The notes below the pieces were generated by a model that was not told the DNA's origin, ran no database searches, and saw only the letters and a list, made by a program, of their open reading frames with translations. 12,092 nt of DNA from DASUDX01 sp036275365 (GTDB lineage Bacteria; Pseudomonadota; Gammaproteobacteria; Nevskiales; Nevskiaceae): positions 1 to 12,092 of the forward strand of contig DASUDX010000102.1 of the NCBI GenBank assembly GCA_036275365.1, in the 5' to 3' direction. The translations under genes and the position numbers were made by a program. This document shows, piece after piece, positions 1 to 6,860 of the stretch. Position 1 is the stretch's first letter; every line of letters starts with the position of its first letter.

Positions 1-532
1 GTCGGCGCGGGTTCTGCCAGCTCTCGCGTTCGTTGGCGAAGTACCGCACCTCGCCGTAGAGCGCGTAGTGGCGGCTGTCGCGATCTTCCAGGCCGATCTT
101 CTGCAGCACGCGCTGGGAGACCGTGTGCTCCGGGTGGGTGATGCCGCAGATTTGGTCGAGGCTCAGGGTGTGGAAGCCGTAGGCGAGCAGGGCGCGAGCC
201 ATCTCGCCCGCCACGCCGCGGCCCCAGGCCTCGGGGAACAGGCGGTAGCCCACCTGGATCTCCTCGCTGCCGCGGATGTGGTTGAGCAGGTGAAAACCGA
301 GGCAGGTGCCGTCCGCGCGGGATTCGGTCACCCATACGCCGAGACCCGGGTGGGCGTCGTAGTAGGCGAGGATGCGCTCGCGCAGCATCTGGGCGGTGTC
401 CTCGGCCGCCATCGGTCCGCCGAGGAAGCGCATCACCGCGGGATCGGCATTCAGCCGCACCAGCCAGTCGAGGTCCTCATCGCGGAAGCGGCGCAGCCGC
501 AGGCGCTCGGTTTCCGGCAGTGCGGCGCTCAT
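1..532 (-). CDS. GNAT-family N-acetyltransferase (RimJ/RimL-like), cut off by the left edge
   Basis: I translated 177 codons by hand from the ATG at 532; no stop occurs before the window ends, so the C-terminus is missing. The protein begins MSAALPETERLRLRRF, the usual opening of the Acetyltransf_3 (RimJ/RimL) group. It carries the acetyl-CoA loop as WGRGVAGEMARALL around residues 104-117, followed by a typical late motif with N-to-V change (HTVSQRVLQKIGL). Such enzymes move an acetyl group from acetyl-CoA to an amine, in this group often a protein N-terminus or a small molecule; the substrate here cannot be told. The start codon overlaps the stop of the upstream flavoprotein gene (ATGA, 529-532), which implies co-translation. 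The family call is secure; the exact role is unknown. Confidence 0.9.
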   Translation of the reverse strand, partial: MSAALPETERLRLRRFRDEDLDWLVRLNADPAVMRFLGGPMAAEDTAQMLRERILAYYDAHPGLGVWVTESRADGTCLGFHLLNHIRGSEEIQVGYRLFPEAWGRGVAGEMARALLAYGFHTLSLDQICGITHPEHTVSQRVLQKIGLEDRDSRHYALYGEVRYFANERESWQNPRR

Positions 533-2682
533 CCGCGCAGGCGCCAGCGGTGGAAGCGCTCCACCCAGCGCAGCAGGCCCTCGGGCTTGTGGGCCTGCTT
601 CCACTGGCCGGCGAGGTATTTGTTGGCCTCGTTCCAGGTGGGGTAGACATGGATGGTGGCGAGCAGCTGGTTCAGACCCAGGCCGTGCTTCATGGCCAGC
701 ACCACCTCGGCGAGCAGCTCACCGGCGTGGGGCCCGACCAGGGTGGCGCCGAGGATGCGATCCCGCCCCGGGGCGGTGAGCACCTTGATCTCGCCATGGG
801 CCTCGCCCTCGGCAATCGCGCGGTCGAGATCGGCGAGGTCATAGCGGCTCACCTCATGGGGGATGCCCTGGGCGCGCGCCTCGGTTTCGTTGAGGCCCAC
901 CCGCGCCACTTCCGGCGACGTGAAGGTGACCCAGGGGATGACGCGGTAATCCACCGGAAAGCGCCCGCCACGCAGCCACAGCAGTGGCCCGAACAGACTG
1001 TTCACCGCCGCGTACCAGGCGGTGTGCGCGGCCGTGTGGGTGAACTGGTAGGGGCCGGTGACATCGCCGCAGGCATAGATGTTGGGGAAGCTGGTTTGCT
1101 GGAAGCGGTTGACGGTGAGCGTGCGGCCGGTTTCCACGCCCAGGGCTTCGAGGCCGAAGCCGCGCAGCCGCGCGGTGCGGCCGACGGCGACCAGAATCTG
1201 GTCCCCGAGCAGGGTTTGCCGGCCGCCCGGGCCTTCAACCTCCAGCTCGATGCCGCTGGCCCCGCGCCGCACGGCCACCGCGCGCTGGCCGAGGCAGAGC
1301 TGCAGACCCTCGGCGCGGAAGCTCGCCGCCACCCGTTCGGCCACCTCGGCATCCTCGCGCGGCATCAGCTGGGTGGCCTGTTCGATGACGGTGACCGTGC
1401 TGCCGAGGCGGGCGAAGGCCTGGGCCAGCTCGCAGCCGATCGGCCCGCCACCGAGCACCAGCAGGCGCGGCGGCAGGGTGTCCAGATCCCACAGGGTGTC
1501 GGAGGTGAGATAGCCGGCCTCGGCGAGCCCGGGAATCGGCGGCACCGTGGGCTCGGCCCCGCTGGCGATGATGATGGCGCGCGCGGTGAGCCGTTCGCGG
1601 CCGTCGATCTCCACCGTCCACGGGTCGATCAGCCGTGCCTCGCCCTGGCGGCAATCCACGCCCAGCGCGCGGTAGCGCTCGACCGAATCATGCGGCTCGA
1701 TGTCCCTGACCACGCCGCGCACCCGCGCCATCACCGCGGCGAAGTCCACCTCGCCCTGCACCCCGCGCAGGCCGTATTCACCGGCGCGACGCAGCTCGGC
1801 CACCGCGCGGGCGCTGCGGATCAGCGCCTTGCTCGGCACGCAGCCGGTGTTGAGGCAGTCCCCACCCATGCGGTGACGCTCGATCAGCGTGACCTGGGCG
1901 CGCACCGCGGCGGCGATGTAGGCCGAGACCAGACCCGCAGAACCGGCGCCGATCACGATCAGATTGCGATCAAAGCGCGCCGGCCGGGTGTAGGGCGCAT
2001 ACAGGCGGCGCCGGCGCAGCCATTCCTGCCCGCCGCGCAGCAGCCAGGGGAACAGGCCGAGCAGCACGAAGGCGCCGAGCAGCGAGGGCGACAGAATGCC
2101 GGAGAGCGAGGTGAGCGCCCCGAGCTGGGTGCCGGCGTTCACATACACCGCCGTGCCCGGCAGCATGCCCAGCTGGCTGACCCAGTAGAAGGTGCCGGTG
2201 CGGATCGGCGTGAGGCCCATCAGCAGATTGATGGCGAAGAAGGGCAGGGCCGGAATCAGCCGCAGGCTGAACAGATAGCGCGCGCCATCGCGGGCCAGGC
2301 CCTCGTTCACCGTGCGCAGCCGCTCGCCGTAGCGGCGCAGCACCGCCTCGCGCAGCAGCAGGCGGGCACTGAGGAACGCCAGCGTCGCCCCCAGGCTGGA
2401 GGCAAAGCTCACCAGCAGCAGGGCCTGCCAGAAGCCGAACAGCGCACCGGCGGCGAGGGTGAGCACCGCCGCGCCGGGAATCGAGAGCGCGGTGACCGCC
2501 ACATACAGCCCGAAGAACAGCGCGGCGGCGAGCACCGGCCGGGCGGCGCGCCAGTCCTCAAGGGCGGCGCGCTGGGCCTGGAAGAAGTCGAGGGAGAGGT
2601 AGCGCGCGCCATCCAGCAGGAAGAAGGCCAGCAGCGCCCCCGCAATCAGCAGGGCCACCGCCCCCTTGAGCATCTGGTTCAT
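529..2682 (-). CDS. VTT/SNARE-associated membrane domain fused to a mercuric-reductase-like FAD/NAD(P) disulfide oxidoreductase
   Basis: A 717-residue fusion. Residues 1-220 are a TVP38/TMEM64 (VTT, DedA-like) membrane domain: a hydrophobic helix at 6-24, further helices from about 50, and the RLIPALPFFAINLLMG and LPGTAVYVNAG signatures at 140-185. Residues 238-717 are a class I pyridine nucleotide-disulfide oxidoreductase: FAD Rossmann GAGSAG at 245-250, redox-active pair Cys276 and Cys281 (CLNTGC), NAD(P) Rossmann GGGPIG at 411-416, FAD ribityl motif CGD at 538-540, and a C-terminal dimerisation domain. The C-terminal motif is HVYPTWNE (678-685): Tyr680 stands where lipoamide dehydrogenase has its catalytic His, as in mercuric reductase, while Glu685 is kept. 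The MerA metal-binding N-terminus and C-terminal Cys pair are absent. It probably passes electrons from NAD(P)H to an unknown disulfide or quinone-like acceptor at the inner membrane. AGGGG lies 10 bases before the ATG. An ATGA overlap joins it to the acetyltransferase gene. Confidence 0.92.
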   Translation of the reverse strand: MNQMLKGAVALLIAGALLAFFLLDGARYLSLDFFQAQRAALEDWRAARPVLAAALFFGLYVAVTALSIPGAAVLTLAAGALFGFWQALLLVSFASSLGATLAFLSARLLLREAVLRRYGERLRTVNEGLARDGARYLFSLRLIPALPFFAINLLMGLTPIRTGTFYWVSQLGMLPGTAVYVNAGTQLGALTSLSGILSPSLLGAFVLLGLFPWLLRGGQEWLRRRRLYAPYTRPARFDRNLIVIGAGSAGLVSAYIAAAVRAQVTLIERHRMGGDCLNTGCVPSKALIRSARAVAELRRAGEYGLRGVQGEVDFAAVMARVRGVVRDIEPHDSVERYRALGVDCRQGEARLIDPWTVEIDGRERLTARAIIIASGAEPTVPPIPGLAEAGYLTSDTLWDLDTLPPRLLVLGGGPIGCELAQAFARLGSTVTVIEQATQLMPREDAEVAERVAASFRAEGLQLCLGQRAVAVRRGASGIELEVEGPGGRQTLLGDQILVAVGRTARLRGFGLEALGVETGRTLTVNRFQQTSFPNIYACGDVTGPYQFTHTAAHTAWYAAVNSLFGPLLWLRGGRFPVDYRVIPWVTFTSPEVARVGLNETEARAQGIPHEVSRYDLADLDRAIAEGEAHGEIKVLTAPGRDRILGATLVGPHAGELLAEVVLAMKHGLGLNQLLATIHVYPTWNEANKYLAGQWKQAHKPEGLLRWVERFHRWRLRG

Positions 2683-2790
2683 TCGCCCGCATCCCCTGGC
2701 TGGTCAGCGCTGAGTCTAGGGGCAGCGCCTGGGCCGGCGCCCTGTCCCGCGCTTTATGGCTGATGTGCGCGGCGCCTGCCGCCGGCGTAC

Positions 2791-3324
2791 TCAGCGCGGC
2801 GCGGGACGCTGGAAGCGGTAGCGGTTGCGCTGCAGGCGGCTGCCATCGGCAGCGATTTCCTCCTTGCGCCAGTCGATCGCATCCGCCGCCAGCCGCAGGG
2901 TGTAGCGGCGGTGGCCGTTGTCGTCATTCGCCTCGAACACCAGCTCGCGGGCGCTGCCCTCGCGCTGGTCGGAGAGCAGGGTGTAGCGGGTGGCAGCCTT
3001 CTCGCCGGACTGCCAGTGCACCGCACCCGCGGCGGTGTCCAGCCGCAGGCTGTCGTAGCTGTGCACGGTCTTGGCCGGGCCGTCATCGAAGACGAAGTGC
3101 AGCACCAGCCGGTCCGCCGCGCCGAGGCTGATCCACAGCCGGGTGGGCAGGGTGACCTCGCGGCTGGCGTCCTGGTAGTCGCGATAGGTGAGGCTGCCCT
3201 GCCATTCGCCTTCCACCGCGGTGAGGCTGGCGTCGGGCACGGGGTCGTAAAGGGCGAGGCTGGGGACGGGAATCAGCAGACCCCACAGCAGGGCCAGGCG
3301 GGCGAGCAGCGGATACAGGGACAT
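2791..3324 (-). CDS. Small exported protein of unknown function
   Basis: A 177-residue protein that I do not recognise. I chose the ATG at 3324 because it opens a clear Sec signal peptide (MSLYPLLARLALLWGLL, cleavage likely near residue 25, after PSLA). The frame is open to 3405, but that extension is a basic, unstructured sequence before the signal. There is no lipobox Cys, so the mature protein should be periplasmic or secreted. The mature part is rich in alternating polar and hydrophobic residues (GEWQGSLTYRDYQ, LVLHFVFDDG, YTLRLAADAIDWRKEEI), suggesting an all-beta, lipocalin-like fold; that is inference only. A weak CCGGGG precedes the start. It is divergent from the lipoprotein gene across 158 bases and lies 108 bases ahead of the VTT fusion, so co-transcription with that gene is possible but not shown. 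Confidence 0.8.
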   Translation of the reverse strand: MSLYPLLARLALLWGLLIPVPSLALYDPVPDASLTAVEGEWQGSLTYRDYQDASREVTLPTRLWISLGAADRLVLHFVFDDGPAKTVHSYDSLRLDTAAGAVHWQSGEKAATRYTLLSDQREGSARELVFEANDDNGHRRYTLRLAADAIDWRKEEIAADGSRLQRNRYRFQRPAPR

Positions 3325-3482
3325 CGTTGACCCCGGTGGTGGCGAGCGGCCCAGCACAGCATGTCGCCCGCCCCCCTGCAACCGGGGATGGTGTTGTCGC
3401 GCCACCCCCTATCTGCGGTGTTCCGCGATCCGTCGCCCGCCCGCAGCCTCTGCGCACCGTCCCGTCGACCTGGAGTGCTGCG
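3325..3482. promoter_or_regulatory. Divergent intergenic region expected to hold two promoters
   Basis: This 158-base gap separates the starts of two exported-protein genes that point away from each other, so it must carry promoters for both. It is the longest non-coding stretch in the window. I could not find a convincing -35/-10 pair in either direction. The best minus-strand match is TTGCAG, 17 bases, then TGTGCT, with only half the -10 consensus. No clear operator palindrome is visible. Confidence 0.45.
3471..3475 (+). promoter_or_regulatory. Ribosome binding site that fixes the lipoprotein start
   Basis: TGGAG lies 7 bases before the ATG at 3483. It supports this start over the upstream in-frame ATG at 3327, which would put 52 non-signal residues in front of the lipoprotein signal peptide. 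Confidence 0.65.
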
Positions 3483-4559
3483 ATGAAAACCCTTCCCCCG
3501 CTTGGTCTGAGCCTGCTGGCGCTGGCCCTGGCCGGTTGCGCCGGTTCCGGTGCCGCCCCCGAGGCGCCGCGCTACAACCGCAGCGCCGGCACCGCCGCCC
3601 AGGCCAGCCAGTTCGTCACCGCCCAGCACCTGGCCGGCGCCGCGCCGCAGAAGGTCGGCATCACCGCCTGCAATGTGCTGTTCGCCACCCGTACCGGCGC
3701 CAGCGCCGCCACTTCCGCCGGTCTGTTCAACACCAGCAGCAACCGGGTGGAGGCCAAGGTGAGCAGCTGGTACTACCTGCAGAACCTCGATGACGCCGCC
3801 ATGCAGGCGCTCACCGAGCGCATCTGCGATGGCGCCGAGCAGCGCCTCAGCGCCCAGGGCCTGAGCGTGGTGCCGCGCGCCCAGCTGGCCGCCAGCGCCG
3901 AGCTGGCGCCGCTGCTCGCCAAGGGCGAGGCCGCACCCTATGAATGGAAGGACCCGGCCAGCAAGACCGAGTACCGCATCTTTGCGCCCGGCGGCCTGAC
4001 CGTGCAGGGCTTCGGCAATGCGCTGGGCAATGCCTTCGCCATCGCCGGCGGTGATTCGCCCGCGCAGCTGGAGTTCCTCGCCGGCCGCGCCGGTGGCTAC
4101 ACCCCGGTGCAGCTGAGCGTGGTGGTGGACTTCGCCAGCGTCAGCGGTGATGGCCAGCGCGCGCTCGGCGGCCTAGCTGACAAGAACAGCGCCGAGGTGC
4201 AGGCCTCGGTCGCGCTCTCGGTGAGCGGCAGCCTGAAGCTGATGAGCCCGGGTCTGTTCGAGTGCATGCCGCGGCTGGGCAAGGAGTATTGCTACCAGAA
4301 GTCCCAGCAGATTCCGCAGGTGGTGAGCCAGCGGCCGCTGGTGGCCGAGGAGACCTTCTACAGCGAGATCGCCGACATCCAGAGCACCGCCGAGAAGGTG
4401 GGCGAGGGCGTGGCCAATGTGATCGGCCTGCTCGGCGGCGGGCTGAGCTTCAGCCAGAGCAAGAACGGGGTGAAGGTGATTCCCGAGGTGTATACCGGCA
4501 CGGCCGAGCGCTATGCGCTGGATTTCGTCGAGATGGCCGCGCTGCAACTGCCACGCTGA
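3483..4559 (+). CDS. Outer-membrane lipoprotein of unknown function
   Basis: A 358-residue protein and the only plus-strand gene here. It starts MKTLPPLGLSLLALALAGC: a lipoprotein signal peptide with lipobox LAGC and acylated Cys19. Ala at +2 is not a Lol-avoidance residue, so the outer membrane is the likely destination. The mature part opens with a low-complexity Ala/Ser/Thr linker. A conserved-looking core follows: KVGITACNVLFATRTGAS, a helix ending in ERICDGAEQRL, a Gly-rich stretch (TVQGFGNALGNAFAIAGGD), a beta-type segment VQLSVVVDFASVSG, a Cys pair in FECMPRLGKEYCYQ, and a final Gly-rich LLGGGLSFSQ. The paired Cys residues could form disulfides in the periplasm. I cannot assign a family; parts recall envelope lipoproteins built around a curved sheet, but that is only an impression. 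It stands alone in its transcription unit, between a divergent gap and its own terminator. Confidence 0.88.
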   Translation: MKTLPPLGLSLLALALAGCAGSGAAPEAPRYNRSAGTAAQASQFVTAQHLAGAAPQKVGITACNVLFATRTGASAATSAGLFNTSSNRVEAKVSSWYYLQNLDDAAMQALTERICDGAEQRLSAQGLSVVPRAQLAASAELAPLLAKGEAAPYEWKDPASKTEYRIFAPGGLTVQGFGNALGNAFAIAGGDSPAQLEFLAGRAGGYTPVQLSVVVDFASVSGDGQRALGGLADKNSAEVQASVALSVSGSLKLMSPGLFECMPRLGKEYCYQKSQQIPQVVSQRPLVAEETFYSEIADIQSTAEKVGEGVANVIGLLGGGLSFSQSKNGVKVIPEVYTGTAERYALDFVEMAALQLPR

Positions 4560-4567
4560 AGGGGAAC

Positions 4568-4582
4568 CCGGCCGCAGGCCGG
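4568..4582 (+). repeat. Short GC hairpin after the lipoprotein stop codon
   Basis: CCGGCC, loop GCA, GGCCGG: a perfect 6-base-pair stem 8 bases after the stop codon. No T-run follows, so it is not a terminator by itself. It could protect the 3' end or help the stronger hairpin downstream. Confidence 0.4.
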
Positions 4583-4601
4583 AATGGGGAGCCGTGGGGG
4601 A

Positions 4602-4633
4602 GGGGTCCGGTGCCTGCACCGGACCCCTTTTTT
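4602..4633 (+). terminator. Strong intrinsic terminator of the lipoprotein gene
   Basis: Perfect inverted arms GGGGTCCGGTGC (4602-4613) and GCACCGGACCCC (4616-4627) are followed at once by six T residues (4628-4633). With the innermost pair open, this is an 11-pair GC stem with a 4-base loop. The T-run is only on the plus strand, so it terminates the lipoprotein transcript; the minus-strand transcript of the PDZ gene has no U-tract here. It lies in the 85-base gap between the two convergent genes. Confidence 0.93.
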
Positions 4634-4644
4634 CGAGGCGACGC

Positions 4645-5709
4645 TCAGGGCGCGGGCGGCGCCGGCGCGGCCGGCGGGCTCGGCGTGGCCGCGGGCGCGG
4701 GCGGTGCCTCGGCGGCCTCGCCCCGGCGCAGCCGCATCACCCGTCGCTCGATCTGGCGCGGCCGCTCCGGCACGGTGGCGGTCAGGCTGACCGAGCGGCC
4801 CTGGCGCCACACCTCGAAGCGCTGCGCGCTGCCGGGCTCGGCTTCAAGCAGGCGCTCCATCAGCTCCACCGGGCGGCTCACCGCCTCGCCATCCACCTTC
4901 TGCACCACATCACCGCCGCGCAGGGGCAGGGCCTCCGGGTCGGCATTCTTCACCACCAGCACGCCATCGCGGGTCTTGAAGTAGGCGCCCAGATCCTCGT
5001 CCAGCGCGGCCAGCTGCAGGCCATGGGCAAGCCCCGGCCCGAACGGCGGCAGCGGCGCGCCCGGCGGGGGCGGTGCGAAGGGGGCTTCGGGGGGCAGCGG
5101 AGCGAACAGCAGCACATCCTCCTCGCCGTCGCCGGTGTGGAAGTCGAAATCGCGAACCACCCGTCGCGGCGCGCTGCGCTGGGCCACCACGGTGGTGCTC
5201 TGGCGCTTGCCGGCGCGCTCGTAGTCCACCTTCACCTCGCGGCCCGCCTCGAGGCCTTCCATGATGTCGAGCAGCTGCTGGCGCGGCGAGCGCTCGCCGG
5301 CGCTCAGATCGCGTCCATCCACCGCCAGCAGCAGATCACCGCTCTTGAGGCCGGCCTTGTCGGCGCCGCTGCCCGGAGTGACCGCGCTGATCCGCACGCC
5401 GCGCTCGCGGCCGTTTTCGGTCAGGCCCGGCTCGATGGCCACGCCCAGCACCGCCCGCCGCGGATTGCCGATGAAGCGCCAGGCCTCGGCCCGCGGGCTC
5501 GGCTGGCCCTGCTCGGCGCGCAGGCGGGCCAGTTCCTCGGCGGCGCGCACCAGTTCCTCACGCGCCTTTTCCAGCTCGGCGCGGGCGCGGTCGATCTCCG
5601 CCTTGACCTGGGGGTCGGTGGGGGCGGCGGCCTGTCCGGCCAGCGGGATCAGCAGCAGGCCGGCACACAGGCCCAGGGAGGCCAGGCGGTGCAGCAGGGA
5701 GGGGTTCAT
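4645..5709 (-). CDS. Exported double-PDZ protein, probable signal-sensing partner of the sigma/anti-sigma pair
   Basis: 354 residues from the ATG at 5709. GGAG lies 8 bases upstream, and the frame upstream of this start lacks any signal. Order of parts: signal peptide 1-28 (cleavage after AGQAAA), charged coiled coil 33-68, PDZ domain 1 at about 86-178 (AVLGVAIEP, GADKAGLKSGDLLLAVDG), a Pro-rich hinge 203-225, PDZ domain 2 at about 228-313 (GVLVVKNADPEALPLRGGDVVQKVDGE), and a Pro/Ala-rich tail from 333. There is no trypsin-like or metalloprotease domain, so it is not a DegP, DegS or RseP enzyme. PDZ domains bind protein C-termini; here one may detect misfolded envelope proteins or regulate the anti-sigma protein. 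Its start overlaps the stop of the anti-sigma gene by 4 bases, so the two are translationally coupled. The sensing role is inferred from context. Confidence 0.88.
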   Translation of the reverse strand: MNPSLLHRLASLGLCAGLLLIPLAGQAAAPTDPQVKAEIDRARAELEKAREELVRAAEELARLRAEQGQPSPRAEAWRFIGNPRRAVLGVAIEPGLTENGRERGVRISAVTPGSGADKAGLKSGDLLLAVDGRDLSAGERSPRQQLLDIMEGLEAGREVKVDYERAGKRQSTTVVAQRSAPRRVVRDFDFHTGDGEEDVLLFAPLPPEAPFAPPPPGAPLPPFGPGLAHGLQLAALDEDLGAYFKTRDGVLVVKNADPEALPLRGGDVVQKVDGEAVSRPVELMERLLEAEPGSAQRFEVWRQGRSVSLTATVPERPRQIERRVMRLRRGEAAEAPPAPAATPSPPAAPAPPAP

Positions 5710-6230
5710 AGACGGTACTCCGTGGCAGAAACAGAAGAGGAACGCGCGGCGAGGCCGGCATCGAACTGGGGCTGGCGGTGCACGCTGACCAGCTGGCTCA
5801 TCAGCGCCACCCGGTTCTCCCACAGCGGGCGCGCCTCGGCGGCATCGACGCTGGCGAGATAGGCCAGCTGCAGATCCACCAGCTGCAGCCGGCCTTCCAG
5901 CTCCGCACTGAGCTGGGCGTGGCGGCTGTCCCAGACGGTGGCGCTGTGCCGCACCTCGGCGAGCTGGCGTTCGAGCTGCTGCGAGCTTTCGATCAGCTGC
6001 GCCAGCTCATTCACCGGAGCGGGGGCAGCGGGGCTCGGGGTCTGCGGCGGGGCCAGGCGCAGGGCCAGCACCAGTCCGGCCGCCAGCGCCACCGCGGTGA
6101 GCCAGCGGCGCTGGCGCGACGGTGCCGGCTGGACTCGCGGCGCGGCCAGGGCCTGGTCAAGACGGGCCCAGGCGCCGGGCGGTGGATCGAACTCCGGCAG
6201 GGTCTTGAGCTGTTCGTCGAGAGGTTTCAT
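5706..6230 (-). CDS. Single-pass membrane protein, probable anti-sigma factor
   Basis: 174 residues. The cytoplasmic N-terminus (1-40) has the motif DPPPGAWARLDQAL, typical of short sigma-binding segments. One transmembrane helix lies at about 43-60 (WLTAVALAAGLVLALRLA), after the positive patch RQRR. The periplasmic part starts with a Pro/Ala linker and continues as a long coiled coil (73-120, NELAQLIESSQQLERQL), ending near WENRVALMSQLVSVHRQ. It has no HxxxCxxC zinc motif, so it is not a classical ZAS anti-sigma factor. The call rests on its place 8 bases after an ECF sigma gene and on its one-helix topology. It should hold the sigma factor at the inner membrane until an envelope signal releases it. 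TGAG is a weak ribosome site; coupling to the sigma gene is likely. Confidence 0.78.
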   Translation of the reverse strand: MKPLDEQLKTLPEFDPPPGAWARLDQALAAPRVQPAPSRQRRWLTAVALAAGLVLALRLAPPQTPSPAAPAPVNELAQLIESSQQLERQLAEVRHSATVWDSRHAQLSAELEGRLQLVDLQLAYLASVDAAEARPLWENRVALMSQLVSVHRQPQFDAGLAARSSSVSATEYRL

Positions 6231-6238
6231 CGGTCGGC

Positions 6239-6811
6239 TCAGGTGAGGGCTGGCGCGCAGCCCGCCGCCGGGGCGAGGCCGAAGCGCGCCTGCAGTTTCT
6301 GGTGGGCACGGGCCAGCTGGGATTTGGAGAAGCTCACCGTCTTGCCCGCCATCGCGGCGATCTCGGCATGGCGGTAGCCCTCCACGTGATAGAGCCAGAG
6401 CACGGCGCGGGCGGTGGCATCGAGCAGGGCCAGGGCCTGTTCGAGATCGGCCGCCTCGATCACCGGCAGCCGCGGCGTGTCGTCGGCCTCGAGGTCCTCG
6501 TCCGGCAGCGGCAGCCAGCGCCGCTGGGCGCGCAGCTGCATCAGGCTCTGGGTGGCGGCGATGCGCCGCAGCCAGTGGCCGAAGGGCGCCTCCCCGCGGT
6601 ACTGGTGCAGGCGCTCGAAGGCATGCAGGAAGCTGTCCTGCAGCACATCGGCGGCCGTGGCCTCGCAGCCGGTCATGCGCCGCGCCAGCGTGTAGACGGC
6701 GCGCCCGTAGCGCTCGTAGATGGCCGCCTGGGCACTGCGCTCGCCGCGGCGGGCGCGGCCGAGCACGAGCGGATCCAGCGGCTGGTCGAAGGGGGCGGAC
6801 GAGGGCTCCAT
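6239..6811 (-). CDS. ECF (sigma-E type) RNA polymerase sigma factor
   Basis: 190 residues from the ATG at 6811. The frame is open to 6904, but that stretch is Arg/Ala-rich and overlaps the upstream receptor gene. Sigma region 2 spans about 15-98 (AIYERYGRAVYTLARRMTG, DVLQDSFLHAFERL, FGHWLRRIAATQSLMQLR), and region 4 about 121-175 (LALLDATARAVLWLYHVEGYRHAEIAAMAG, then SKSQLARAHQKLQARFG). Region 3 is missing, as in all ECF factors, and there is no C-terminal extension. It directs RNA polymerase to a stress regulon, probably for the cell envelope given the membrane anti-sigma and exported PDZ partners. The sigma-E-like promoter element lies immediately upstream. GAGGGG ends only 1 base before the ATG, an unusually tight spacing. 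Either the start is read from a near-leaderless message or translation begins at the GTG of residue 16. Confidence 0.92.
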   Translation of the reverse strand: MEPSSAPFDQPLDPLVLGRARRGERSAQAAIYERYGRAVYTLARRMTGCEATAADVLQDSFLHAFERLHQYRGEAPFGHWLRRIAATQSLMQLRAQRRWLPLPDEDLEADDTPRLPVIEAADLEQALALLDATARAVLWLYHVEGYRHAEIAAMAGKTVSFSKSQLARAHQKLQARFGLAPAAGCAPALT

Positions 6812-6816
6812 GCCCC

Positions 6817-6843
6817 TCAGATGCGGCGTCGCGGAAAAAGGTC
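6817..6843 (-). promoter_or_regulatory. Candidate ECF-type autoregulatory promoter of the sigma gene
   Basis: On the minus strand GACCTT (6843-6838) is followed, after exactly 16 bases, by TCTGA (6821-6817). The known sigma-E/AlgU consensus is GAACTT, 16-17 bases, TCTGA, so there is one mismatch. It sits in the 49-base gap between the receptor and sigma genes, where an autoregulated promoter is expected. The transcript would begin within a few bases of the ATG at 6811, giving a nearly leaderless message. Confidence 0.5.
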
Positions 6844-6860
6844 GCAGCGCCGGACGCGGC

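Noticed and set aside
529..2682. Calling the fusion a true mercuric reductase (merA)
   Set aside because: No HMA-type N-terminal domain, no C-terminal vicinal Cys pair, and no mer genes nearby.
520..2763. Plus-strand open frame of 747 codons opposite the VTT fusion gene
   Set aside because: Its translation is His/Gln/Ala/Gly-rich with no domain, while the minus strand has a full set of flavoprotein motifs. Long antisense frames are expected in GC-rich coding DNA.
2683..2790. Possible terminator in the gap after the small exported gene
   Set aside because: GC-rich inverted segments exist (for example GCGCC and GGCGC), but no T-run follows on the minus strand, so transcription could continue into the VTT fusion gene.
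3327..3482. N-terminal extension of the lipoprotein
   Set aside because: It would bury the lipoprotein signal peptide 52 residues inside the protein and has no ribosome site, while TGGAG fits the ATG at 3483.
4645..5709. Calling the double-PDZ gene a DegP/DegS-type protease
   Set aside because: No catalytic His-Asp-Ser domain is present; the region before the first PDZ is a coiled coil.
4513..5862. Plus-strand frame of 449 codons opposite the PDZ gene
   Set aside because: It would have to start inside the lipoprotein gene and read through the terminator; composition is that of a shadow frame.
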